Source of the DNA: Caenorhabditis elegans
Lineage: Eukaryota > Nematoda > Chromadorea > Rhabditida > Rhabditidae
Assembly (NCBI RefSeq): GCF_000002985.6
Contig: NC_003279.8
Span: 5,456,001-5,520,000 of the forward strand
Direction: 5' to 3'
Length of the DNA: 64,000 nt
Shown: positions 47,901 through 58,668 of the stretch, piece by piece
How positions within the stretch are numbered: position 1 is the stretch's first letter
Layout of the letters: every line of letters begins with the position of its first letter
Position numbers and translations under genes: made by a program
Notes under the pieces: model-generated
The model's database searches: none
Told to the model about the DNA's origin: nothing
The model's input: the letters and a program-made list of their open reading frames with translations, nothing else

Positions 47901-49082
47901 AGAAGTTATTCGAGATTACAGAAAATGCGCACTATTAAACTATTTTCGCTAATTCTTATCATTTTAATTGTCTATTTATCAACTTTAAACCAAGACATTT
48001 TTTGCTGGAAAATTAAAAAATCCAGTAATTTTTCACTGTAAATGTATAGAATTTTATCTGATGCTACATGGATTCGCTTCTTTGTAATTGAACAATTAGC
48101 CCAAAAACGAGCGTTTATTACTTACACGAAAGCTGATAACCCTCTTCTCCTCGAGGAGTACACGAGCTGCGTAAATCGACACATGGCGGTATTAGAGGAT
48201 TAAGAGAACAAACCGGGTAGCAAAAACACTCTTAAAATCTAAATTTTTCCAGATTTTCGGAATCGCTCTCACTTGGCTCATGGGAATTGTAATGCACGGT
48301 TTTGGAACATTCACCAGCAATATTATAATGAGTAGTTGTTTGGTTGTTGGAACTATTCTTACTTGTGAGTTTTGTCATTTGCGATGATGTGGCCTTGAAA
48401 AAAGTGAAACTCGGCTGCTCATATCCGCTTTTCAGGGTCATGTCCCTCTAAATAGCTTACGATTGATAGCTACAGTAATCCGAGGGACAAACTTACTCTC
48501 GAAATTTATCAATCGATCCTTGGACTTTTTTGTTCCGCAGAGGCTGGCGGAGTTTACAAGCGTACGACATGGTTCAACTTTTGTTTAAAGCTTTATAAAT
48601 GGAACATAGATGAATATTTCGAATGCTAAATGCAAAAAGAATCAGCAAAAAAGCTCACAGCCCCGTCATTCTTTGCCGAAAAACGCCTTTTAAGGATCGA
48701 TTGTTAAATTTTGGCAGTATTTAAGATTACCAAAAAATAATTTTTTACCACAGATAATTCTGAAACCTGCCAAACATTGATAGAAAATCATTTTTGCACT
48801 TCCGTGGGTTCTAGATAATGTAATTTATTTTTAGTTTTTCGGTTTTTTAAACAGAAAAACCTAAAGCGAGAACGGCAATAAAGCTTCAAGATTTTTTTTT
48901 TCAATTTTCTGCTTTTCAGGTTTCATCCGAGAAGATCTGAAACGTCAGAAAGCGCATTCAGTTCAATGCACCATACCAGTAAGCTAATTTCTCTTCAAAC
49001 TCTTTTTGAAAAAAACAACTATTTTCAGACATCGGAAACCCAATTGACAAGCTGTACACTTCAGCAAAATGAGCACTTTTAA
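41917..49082 (+). CDS. Major facilitator transporter, FLVCR-like
   Basis: Core exons: 42850-42996, 43170-43382, 43886-44034, 44085-44153, 45530-45627, 45673-45957, 46014-46154, 47058-47128, 47182-47393, 47504-47609, 48253-48364, 48920-48978 and 49029-49082. Two alternative first exons join in phase 0: 41917-41961 ([15 protein letters not shown]) and 42529-42555 (MWRKDALRQ). The N-terminal part is Ser/Gly-rich and cytosolic. The transporter body starts [31 protein letters not shown], the FLVCR signature region. Further hallmarks are [42 protein letters not shown] and [19 protein letters not shown]. About twelve membrane segments are visible. FLVCR proteins move choline/ethanolamine (and were reported as heme exporters). 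Matches my memory of C09D4.1. Confidence 0.92.
47865..48186. repeat. Inverted-repeat element in a transporter intron
   Basis: The left arm TGTGTCGATTTACGCAGCTC-GTGTA, then CCGAGGAGAAG, is mirrored by CTTCTCCTCGAGGAG and TACACGAGCTGCGTAAATCG-ACACA on the right. Arms of about 45 bp with a loop of about 230 bp. A diverged half copy lies at 63125-63170. Confidence 0.85.
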
Positions 49083-49548
49083 TATTTGTATTTTGAAACA
49101 CACAAAAACTTGAATTTAAAAAAATAAAAACTCAGCAAATAGATGATCCCCTCATTCCTTGAAAATCTCTGAAATATATTGCGCGCTTTATTTGTTTTTT
49201 TTTTCCGAATTTCTCCTCAAAACTGCGTTTGTTGTGACATAATAATAATGAAATAGAGCACAATGTTCGGTGTTTTTTTCTATATTTTTATTCCTATTGT
49301 TTCTGTTTGAAAACTAGATTCCCATCTCATTTTCTGTGAAAGTATAATCCCGTTTGTTTAGTCTTTAGTTGTTTTTCTCACTCAATGAATTTTTATTTTC
49401 TTTAAATTTTATTTTTTTCCAAAACGAGATCGAATGATTATAATAAAAACAACATTGTATCTATTTAGATTTCTAAAAAAAAAACGAAAAATTAAACGAA
49501 GAGCCTATTCTAAAATAACAAAATACAGAAGAAAAAAAAAAGGAAAAA
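49083..49548. other. Convergent 3' UTR space
   Basis: Between the stops of the plus-strand transporter and the minus-strand mrpl-24 gene. AT-rich, with AATAAA-like signals (AAAATAAAAA near 49120). No gene. Confidence 0.6.
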
Positions 49549-51023
49549 TTAGTACCAGAAAGTAGGTTTTGGAGTTCTTTCCTCCTTGATTCCCATTTCT
49601 TCCATAATTTCCTGCTCGAAGCTCGCAACTTTTGGCATGTAGGTTCTTTCAAGTACAGCATCAGCTGGTGTATCTTTTCCTTCGACTTCTAAAATTGAAA
49701 TGAGTTAAACATTTTAAAAACTTTCAGAAACATACCAATATAATTTTCTGGCTGTAGATATTCATATGTAACTTTAGCTTGAGATGGAATTGGGATTTCA
49801 TATCCACTTCTTGTTGATACTCGAATATACTCATCACCAGGACCGTTTAATTGCCATCTGAAATTCATGAAATGTATCGTAAGGATTTTAGCTTCCTTTT
49901 TTCGAAAAATTCCATAAATTACCAATTTTGCTATTCAAACGAATAGATTAGACCAAGGATGCTAATTCCTTCATTTTTGATTTACTGCATTTTTCTTTGG
50001 AAAAATTTTTGATTTATGAAAAGACGAAGATGTTTAAAACTTTTGAGATGATTATGGGAAAAATTTTTTTTTAACTGAAAAGAGATATCATATCGTTGGA
50101 ACCTTTTTTTTGAGAATTGTTAATCCCTATAAATTTGGAAATTGCAACATTTTTTTTCTGAAAATTTTTGTGCCATCTAGATATAATTTTTCTTGTTTTT
50201 CTGCAAAAAATGTCTTCCGAATTTCTGGGTTAGACTACCTTGCTTCACATGGCTGTTCATCATTCGGATCGACCAGCATCACTTGTTTCTTCGACACTGA
50301 CAACGGTTGCTCTTGCCACCTGTATTAATTTGAAAATTAATTGCAAGTTCCCACGAGATTTCTTCCTAACCTGAGTGTTTTATCAACTCCTAACTTCTCA
50401 CTACCCTCCATGTCCTCACCGAGCTTTGTGTGCAAGCCATCAACGATCACCTATAACAAAAAATAAACTTTTGGGGTAACAAGACACAATTCTAACATCA
50501 CTGGAGTCTCTGCTAGTGGTTAGCACAAGTCCTTGCCGTCCTTTGTCTTTTCCGACCATCACTTGTACAAGATCTCCCGGGAAGAAAGTCCACTCTGTAT
50601 CGGCCATTCGTTCGGATTTTGGGCGACGAAGATTGAAGTATTGGTTGGAAAGTCTGCAAAAATACATAATTCAGAACGGAAAATAAACTTCCAAAACCGA
50701 TTTTTTCACTCACTGAGCCGAGAAATATTTGTCCGATCTATGTAGATGAGAAGAAATCTGTTTGTCTTCCCAAGGACGGCGATGTGATGGAACATAGTCA
50801 TCTGGATGAACATAGTACATTTTGATATCTGGAGCTCCGAACCTAAAAAGCTACAATTTGTAAGAGAATTGCTGGAAAAAAATTCAGCAACTTACCTATC
50901 TCCAAAAACTTTTCTCGGAACAGTTCGCTTTGTTCGTTCAACATAAGCAGAAGGCATATGCCTTGCGTAATCAAGATCCACAAATGGTTTACGTGGAATT
51001 CGAAGTGCACGAGAAGTAAGCAT
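49549..51023 (-). CDS. mrpl-24: Mitochondrial ribosomal protein L24 (uL24m)
   Basis: Seven exons from ATG 51023 (MLTSRALRIPRKPFVDLDYA, a basic mitochondrial-type presequence) through 50842-50716, 50655-50500, 50451-50371, 50320-50241 and 49858-49737 to a stop at 49549. The KOW motif is in FFPGDLVQVMVGKDKGRQG. The product continues with IVDGLHTKLGEDMEG, KKQVMLVDPNDEQPCEAR and ends TPKPTFWY. uL24m binds 16S rRNA early in large-subunit assembly in the mitochondrial matrix. The upstream neighbour on the same strand is the zinc transporter, 415 bp away, so shared transcription is possible but not shown. Confidence 0.92.
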
Positions 51024-51438
51024 CTGGAATTATGACTTGGAATATGACAAGAAAAACACTTGAAAGTATTCAAAAGTTGTTAAACTTTGAATTCCAAAAA
51101 AACATAAACTATCCGTTTCGAAAATCAAAATTCCGTTTTATGTACACATTTGGGAAAATATTGCATTTTGGTGGAGAGGGTGCAAAACAAAATAAGTTAA
51201 AAATTTCAGAAATGATGAATTATGCAGGGGCAAAAGAATACCGTTAATAAGAGTTATTATGAAGAGGGGAAAGGAATGCGTGGCACATTGAAGATTTCGA
51301 ATCCGGTAAAAAAATGCGTAATACGAAGAGAAATTATCACAGAAAATGGTAAAATTTTGGAATAAAAATGAAGTTTTTCACAGAAAACATTATGAACTCG
51401 CAAATTGTTGTAATGGGGTTGTGAACAAGTTTCCGAGT

Positions 51439-53169
51439 TTAACCCAATCCAACATCCATGCACATCATCACGAGGAATCCAATGATACATCCAAGGGATG
51501 CCAGCTTTCCATTTCCATTTCTTTGTGCTTCTGGGATAATATCATCGACAACCACGTAGATCATGGCTCCAGCCGCAAACGCCAGGGCATATGGAAGCAC
51601 AGGTTCCATAAAAATTACAGCAGCAGCTCCGAATAGAGCAGCAATCGGCTCAACCATTCCAGATAGTTGACCATACCAGAATGCCTAAAATTGATTAACT
51701 TGTTTTATTTCCAAAATTCGATATCTCACTTTCAGCTTAGAATGACCGAATGCTGCAAGTGGGAGTGAAACGGCAAGTCCTTCTGGGAAATTCTGAAGAC
51801 CAATTCCAATAGCTAAATTGAATGCCGATTCAAAAGTCGCTTGTTTTGTTTTTCCTGCTGATCCGAATCCGACACCAACGGCGAGACCCTGAAAATTAGA
51901 TATGATAAAAATTGTTTAAAAAGGTTGAAAAATACCTCAGGAATATTGTGAACGGTTACAGCTAAAATTAGCAAAAGAATCCGCCTCCATGATTGACGGT
52001 AATCTTCTTCTGGAATCACATCAGGACGCTTATCGGATCCCATATCAACAGATCGATCCCTTTCTCGATGTTCTTCATTTACTGATCTGAAATGTCACAA
52101 AATATAATTAAATTTCGAAGAAAACATAGGGTGAGGAGTTTGATCCGATTTCTTTGTTAAGTGTTAGTATAACCGAATATTTTTAAAAAAAGCGAAAAAA
52201 GAAGAAAATCAGAAAAATAGATTCGAAACGACGTGTTTGAAGTGATTTTTATTGAAATTTCCAAGACTTCTCGTGATGACATGCATCTTTCAGAGTGCAC
52301 AAGTACCCCAAGGTGCGATTAATAAAGTGAAACAGAAAATGGAACGGACAGTTTAACAATTAATTTAATTAATTGAACGTACACAGTTTGGATAGATTTC
52401 CGGTCTTACCACGAGAAGTCAGGAAAACAAGAACAAAAATAAAAGTTGACGCGTCATTTCTCACCTATTATTTTCTGATTTTCCGGCTGATTTCCGGTGT
52501 CGTTGTCGAAGTTCTCCTCCGGATTCACTGGTTGATCTAGAGTAGAACGATGGCTAATTTATGGCAAAACTATGAAAGGGTACACACGAATGAAAACCAC
52601 ACGTACAGTTACACAAATTTAGAAGTGGAAATTATTCCGAGCGTCTGTAGAAGAATTAGGACTTACCGCGCCAGAGCTGCAACATCAAGATCCTCGCGAG
52701 CCTGCATCAGTGACATCTCGGTTTCAGATCGACGTGTTGGTGGAGAGAGAAGTGATGTCATTCCAGCATCTCCGACACATCTTTAAAAATTTAGAAAGTG
52801 TAATTTAGTTCATTTAGTTTAGCTTACGATGGCAAAAGTGTGTCAGCCAAGTGAACAAATCCTGCTCCAACGGCGAAACCAATAGCAACAGGTACAAATG
52901 CCCATTTTTCAAAATCTGCTTCCGCGATTTCTATAGCTGGCGCGAGAAGGGACCAGAATGAGGCAGCAGTCATTACTCCTGCGGCAAATCCCAGGGAAAT
53001 GTCTACAGAAGTTTTGTTTCAAAAATCAGCTTCAATTTCAACTTTTACCTAACAACTTTTTACTCTGATGACGCATAATAAATACAAGAGATGCTCCAAG
53101 TGCCGTGACTCCCCATGTGAATGTGGCCGCAAGAAGCGCCTGATAAATTGGGTTAATACCCCGGATCAT
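51439..53169 (-). CDS. zipt-11: ZIP family zinc transporter, SLC39A11-like
   Basis: ATG at 53169 ([20 protein letters not shown]) right after TTTTTCAG. Seven exons: 53169-53051, about 53001-52830, about 52781-52670, about 52536-52465, 52087-51936, about 51890-51725 and 51688-51439. Helix 1-3 include [19 protein letters not shown]. The loop is Arg/Ser-rich ([19 protein letters not shown]). The metal-binding TM4/5 motifs [16 protein letters not shown] and [15 protein letters not shown] are intact. The C-terminus is [19 protein letters not shown] to [12 protein letters not shown]-type [15 protein letters not shown]39A11/gufA-like ZIPs import zinc into the cytosol from outside or from organelles. 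The symbol comes from matching the GufA subgroup and from memory of F59A3. Confidence 0.87.
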
Positions 53170-53486
53170 GCTGAAAAATATTAAAGTTTAGTCATAAAAA
53201 CTATAAGAAACTGAATACTGCAAAATAAATCTTTTAATATGACAGAAAACATACAATATAATAAAATAAATGCTTGCAGAATAAAAATGAAAAATGTGTT
53301 GGCAAATTTCCAAAGTACGCAATGTGTCGTAGATTTTACTGCTAGGTACGCAACCACTTAGTGTTAGAGAGTGTCTAGACGTTTATAGACGCAGACATCG
53401 GCTCGAGCGATTTCGAGCTGGAACACAATGATTCAGTGATTGATTTATGACTTTTCGAAAGAAAAATAAGATGGAAAACATATTTA

Positions 53487-55247
53487 TTATGAAAATATAA
53501 AAAGCATGCGTCATGCACTTTGTACTTGTATATTTTGTACAGAATAACATCAGTAAAGCTAAATATTTGACCGAATCAATTAAGCGACATGAACTCATTG
53601 TCTCTGGCCGAGTAAATCATTCCACTGTCTCCCATTTCTGTCAGAATGTCTCGAAGACGAGACTCTGGAATATCTTTTATGCGAGCCAAGATTCTTTCGA
53701 ATGGTACGCCTTCTTCGTCGCCGTATCCCTTACTGGCGGCTTCTGATCGGATAACTGCGCCAACCTGAATTGTCGTATTTTCTTTTTTGAAAATTTAAAA
53801 CATTATTTATTTACCTTCGCTTTCAATGCCGAAGAAGTTTTTGGTGAAATTGATTCGGACTGTGTTTTCGTGGTCGGTTTCACTTGTCTAGTGATAACTG
53901 GGCTCTGAAAAAAATGTTCAAGAGCTGAAATGATAAATGTTTGTTATTTATTTACCAAAATAGCCTGTGCGTCAATTTTATGATTTTGTCGTGACAACGG
54001 CGGAGCCAGCATTCCTTCCCATTTATAAGCTTTAGAAGTTCGCATTCGCTCGATCAAATTCTGAATAAATGGATTATTCTAAAAAAATAATATTGAAACA
54101 ACCTTTTTGAAGAATAAATAAGAAGCTTGTGTCTCCAACTTGAAAATTTCATACTCCTTGTTGTCAGCCAACTTTTGAAGGTAGTATATAAGAATCACTA
54201 AAAGTAAAACCGATATTTAGATATAATTAATTAATGAATTACTTTTATTTCCTGCGACATTCTTCAATTTTCCCATCAGACGGACTCGCGTGTCTTCCTC
54301 TAAACCCGGAGAGACGAACTTGGAGCCACCATCCTGAAAAAGTCAGTTAAACAAAACTATGATTTTATGAAAATATAAAAAGCATGCGTCATGCACTTTG
54401 TACTTGTATATTTTGTACAGAATAACATCAGTAAAGCTAAATATTTGACCGAATCAATTAAGCGACATGAACTCATTGTCTCTGGCCGAGTAAATCATTC
54501 CACTGTCTCCCATTTCTGTCAGAATGTCTCGAAGACGAGACTCTGGAATATCTTTTATGCGAGCCAAGATTCTTTCGAATGGTACGCCTTCTTCGTCGCC
54601 GTATCCCTTACTGGCGGCTTCTGATCGGATAACTGCGCCAACCTGAATTGTCGTATTTTCTTTTTTGAAAATTTAAAACATTATTTATTTACCTTCGCTT
54701 TCAATGCCGAAGAAGTTTTTGGTGAAATTGATTCGGACTGTGTTTTCGTGGTCGGTTTCACTTGTCTAGTGATAACTGGGCTCTGAAAAAAATGTTCAAG
54801 AGCTGAAATGATAAATGTTTGTTATTTATTTACCAAAATAGCCTGTGCGTCAATTTTATGATTTTGTCGTGACAACGGCGGAGCCAGCATTCCTTCCCAT
54901 TTATAAGCTTTAGAAGTTCGCATTCGCTCGATCAAATTCTGAATAAATGGATTATTCTAAAAAAATAATATTGAAACAACCTTTTTGAAGAATAAATAAG
55001 AAGCTTGTGTCTCCAACTTGAAAATTTCATACTCCTTGTTGTCAGCCAACTTTTGAAGGTAGTATATAAGAATCACTAAAAGTAAAACCGATATTTAGAT
55101 ATAATTAATTAATGAATTACTTTTATTTCCTGCGACATTCTTCAATTTTCCCATCAGACGGACTCGCGTGTCTTCCTCTAAACCCGGAGAGACGAACTTG
55201 GAGCCACCATCCTGAAAAAGTCAGTTAAACAAAACTATGATTTTATG
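53487..55247. repeat. 878-bp perfect tandem duplication
   Basis: Copy A (53487-54364) and copy B (54365-55242) appear identical at every base I compared. The boundary 5-mer TTATG occurs at 53487, 54365 and 55243, so the junction shows 5-bp microhomology. Each copy holds exons 4-8 of the RPA32-like gene with their introns. Confidence 0.97.
53576..54334 (-). pseudogene. 5'-truncated second copy of the RPA32-like gene (exons 4-8)
   Basis: Exact copy of exons 4-8 (starting [18 protein letters not shown], stop at 53578-53576), lacking promoter, start codon and exons 1-3. All splice sites are intact. It lies just downstream of the complete copy, after that copy's stop and 3' sequence. It could be transcribed by read-through and its exons could be used as alternative acceptors, but it would add nothing before the first stop unless exon 8 of the upstream copy were skipped. 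Confidence 0.85.
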
Positions 55248-55669
55248 TCTTCACATACGTTGTAATTTCCGAATTGAACTGCGTGAAATATCTTGGCAGT
55301 ATCTTCAGGATCATGAAGTGTATATGTTGTCTTCCCATCCTCGTACGATTTTTCCAAGATTACGCCAACTGTGTGAATCTAAAATTATAGTTTATTTTAT
55401 ATTAAATTTTATTTGTTAGAAATCGTACTGTTCGAAAACTATATTCTCCAATTTGATATGAATCATCGTCTGTATCTTCCAATTTTGTGCTCAAAGATGC
55501 AAGAGTCACTGGAAGCGGTAATTTGTCACCGAGAGATTGGAAACTTTGATTCTGAAAAATAATAAATCTAATTTTTGCTTTAAAATCAAACGATTTGTAC
55601 CTTTCTCTCTTGTGAAATATCATGCGATGACCATCCATCGCTAGTGTCAAAATTTCGATCGAACTCCAT
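54454..55669 (-). CDS. Replication protein A 32-kDa subunit-like (RPA2/RPA4 type)
   Basis: Eight exons from ATG 55669: 55669-55601 ([17 protein letters not shown], a short acidic/Ser N-terminus), 55552-55430, 55379-55258, 55212-55122, 55077-54980, 54957-54836, 54782-54693 and 54643-54454. The OB fold is in [31 protein letters not shown] and [10 protein letters not shown]. After a Ser/Thr linker ([16 protein letters not shown]) the C-terminus is the winged helix typical of RPA32 ([38 protein letters not shown]). It would pair with the large RPA subunit on single-stranded DNA in the nucleus. The worm has two such genes, rpa-2 and rpa-4. Location suggests rpa-4, but I cannot settle it. Exons 4-8 lie in the duplicated unit. 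Confidence 0.85.
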
Positions 55670-56062
55670 TGTTCGTGTTTTCTGTCGCGCTGAAATGATA
55701 CAAAATGGCAGAGAAAAGTTTCGGTTTCGGCCGCCAGGGCACTCTGGGTAAATAAAAAAAGAAAACAAATTCACAATTATCCGGCACATAAAAAACTGTA
55801 TTAAAACTTAAATTCGAAATTGTTCCGAAAAATCGTTGCAAAAATTCAAAGTGTTTCTACAGTATCCTATTTAAAGGCGCATACGGTCAATGCAACTAGC
55901 TGGTTTCGCTACGAAGTACCGTATTGGCTTTAAAAATCTTTTTCAGAGCTCTGAAAAAGATTTTTAAGCCACGATTTTACTCAAATTGCTCTCACTTTAA
56001 ATGTTTTGTTCATTTTTTCACCAATGAAACTAATTTTACATTTTCAGAGTAGTCTGCACAAT
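55670..56062. promoter_or_regulatory. Shared divergent promoter with a near-perfect palindrome
   Basis: 393 bp separate the RPA32-like start from the divergent plus-strand gene. 55859-55925 is a partial GGTCTCGAC/TTTAAAGGCGCATAC-family repeat. 55926-55970 is a palindrome: GGCTTTAAAAATCTTTTTC and its mirror GAAAAAGATTTTTAAGCC, joined by AGAGCTCT with no loop and one extra T. TTTTCAG at 56041-56047 lies 16 bp before the plus-strand ATG. Confidence 0.6.
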
Positions 56063-58462
56063 ATGAAATCGATCGGTCGGCTCAACAAGAGGAAAGTTTT
56101 TGCAGGTATTGTTTTGAATTTCAGCTTTTTAGTCTTTTCCATGTTTTCTAATTATCATAACTTTAATTAGTTCCTTCTATATAAATTTAATTATAGATTC
56201 TGACCCAGAAAAAGAAGAAGAAGCGAAATCTCCGCCGAAAAAGAAATCTAAGCGTTCATCACGATGCTTCAATCAAAATCGAACTCCCGATCAAAAAACT
56301 CGAGATTCTGCAGGATTTTCCAAGAATGTATTTGTAGCTTCTTTCCAATCATTCTTCAAAAGATCAAAAATCTGGCCACTTCTGACTATCCGTGGACCGT
56401 ATATTCATATTGTGACCAGGCTTAGCAATAGTTCGATCAAAAATCGTCCATTCTACTGTCTTATTCGCGAAATCTTAGAGAAAGTTCATGAAAGAACATT
56501 AGAATACAGGGACGTTGACATTCCAAAAATCACACAGCGATCCGATGTCTCAAATAAGCCCCGAGTTGAGAATGTGATGGCCATAACGGAAAAAATGTGT
56601 CAAAAAGTGTTCCGATTAAAAAATGAAAATGGATTATCGATTGATTTATACGAAGACGGAATGATTGCGCCACTTCGAAATGTTTTCTTCAAAAAAGTAA
56701 CTAGAATTCCATATGATTCAAGCACGGAAATTCGAGATCGCCTGTCTACTCTCTGCCAGAAAAGGAATATTTATGTGACAAGAGAAGAATTAGAAGATGG
56801 AAGAAATGCGTTCGTACAATATTGTTATAATCTTTCACTAGATTTATTTCTGTAGGTTTATTTCTTCAAATTGATCACACGAAATATATTATTTCATTTC
56901 AGACATATCCTTTCAACAAATGTTAATAAATTCACTGGCAGTGTGCAGATTCAGGCCTTTCGAACATCTGAAGTTCACTCAAATCTTCAAATTCACACCG
57001 ATACGACATGGTTCGGTGGATCGGCTAGGCTGAAGTCAATTACTTCGTCGACATTAGAACGTGGACGTCCGCCTGCTTCATTATGGCTCACAATCCCATG
57101 TGAAGAAAAAGAGCATCTTTTGGAGCATGTATTCGAGCATGGTCTCATTCAATTGATGCCAGACGGTGCTAAGACATTTTTTGACGCTTGGATGATTGGG
57201 GTTCGGAAAAGAATGAGAAAACGATTGACAAGTGGAGATTTGAGGTATCGTTTCACTCGAATAATCCTTAAAGTGAATAATTTTTCAGACAAGTAGTGGA
57301 GACCGTAATGTCAGAAAGTTCATACAACAGAGAAATGACACTCAACGATGATCGAATAGAGCAATTCGTTGTCAAAATGATTGACAATGTGCTTAACACA
57401 AAAAAACTTAAAATCTTTGATGGAAAATGGAAGGACTTTACTATTGATCTGATTAAAAATATGAAAGGAAACCCATTCGGAGAATTCCCTGATTGCCAGA
57501 AAATTATTGGAGATGTTTGTGAAAAGAGTAAGATTTTATACTTTTGTTTACATTTTAATCACCTTAATTTTTCAGTGAAACCATCATATCTTTCTCAGCT
57601 AACTACTCTGTTCTCCAGTTCACCATCCGATCAGTCAATGCTCGCCCACACTCTACTACAACTTCTTCGATTCGTGGTGTGTCTCTCTTTGAACACTATT
57701 CGACATGCTTTTCACTTCCATCGTGAAACGTTCACCGTCTCTTTCGACGGACAACTTGATGATGAAGTTACTGATTTTGATGATTTCGATCAGACAATTT
57801 TTTGTGAGGTAAACATACCCAATTGTTATTTAAAACCTTTTGTATAAATTATTTAATTTTTCAGTCATCATCTGCCAACTCGTCCTGCTACCCAACACCA
57901 CCAATTGAACGTCACATTTTGAGACCTCGCGTGACTCTACTACCAACTCCAACTCTTGTTTTTGTTCCAATTTCGCCTGTAAAGAATCTTCCGAGTGATT
58001 TTAATCCTCGAATTGTAAGATTGCATGTATCATAAAATATTCTAAAACCATAATTTCCAGCCTCCTCCTCAAATTTACTCGTCACCTGGGCAAGCCTTGT
58101 TCAATCCAACAAACCTCTACCCAACTCCACCATCGTCACTACCGAATACATATGTACCGAATCAGGAATCCTTCGATGAGAGCGTGAATCGAGATAAAAA
58201 ATCATTCATTTTCAACAATCACTCGAAAGCCAACTTCTCAAATCCAACGTTAACGGCAGAAGTGACAGAAGAAGAACTTCTAAGTGCCCGAGCACTCCGA
58301 ACACCGTCAGTTGTCAGTGGATCAATGCTTAATCAACTGGATGATGAGGATGGGGATTTACCGAAGAAATGGGTCAATGCTTATAAGCTAACGTTGGAAT
58401 GGAATCAAGATCTGAAGTCTGAACTGGAAAAAGTGAAAAATCGCTTGGATAAACTTTCATGA
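56063..58462 (+). CDS. Unrecognised 687-residue protein, probably nuclear
   Basis: Seven exons close exactly in frame: 56063-56105, 56197-56851, 56903-57244, 57289-57527, 57576-57808, 57865-58014 and 58061-58462 (2064 nt). The N-terminus is basic and NLS-like (LNKRKVFA, SPPKKKSKRSSRCF). A mostly helical body of about 400 residues follows (WPLLTIRGPYIHIVTRL, LCQKRNIYVTREELEDGR, LWLTIPCEEKEHLLEHVF). Then a Pro/Ser/Thr-rich part has repeated YPTPP motifs (CYPTPPIERH, LYPTPPSSLPNTY), and it ends in a short coiled coil (LTLEWNQDLKSELEKVKNRL). I do not recognise the family. The gene shares a promoter region with the RPA32-like gene and is followed 206 bp later by another unrecognised gene on the same strand. 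TPP sites could be proline-directed phosphorylation sites. Confidence 0.85.
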
Positions 58463-58668
58463 CATAACCTTGTTATTGAATTTGTTTTGTTATTTTCTTT
58501 GTTTGTTGTTAAATTGTCTGTTAATATCAGTTCTAGCGTTCATAAATTTTTTGTTTTACGAAGGTATCAATCTGAGTTTGAAAAATGGATTGACTCGATC
58601 ATTCATTGAAAATATTGTAATCTTATTGAAAAAACCCTAATTTTTCTCAGGTTTTGCAGAAAGAGAAA

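Noticed and set aside
53513-54624. Identical 77-codon plus-strand frames in both duplicated units
   Set aside because: They are antisense shadows of the RPA32-like winged-helix exon; their identity only reflects the duplication.
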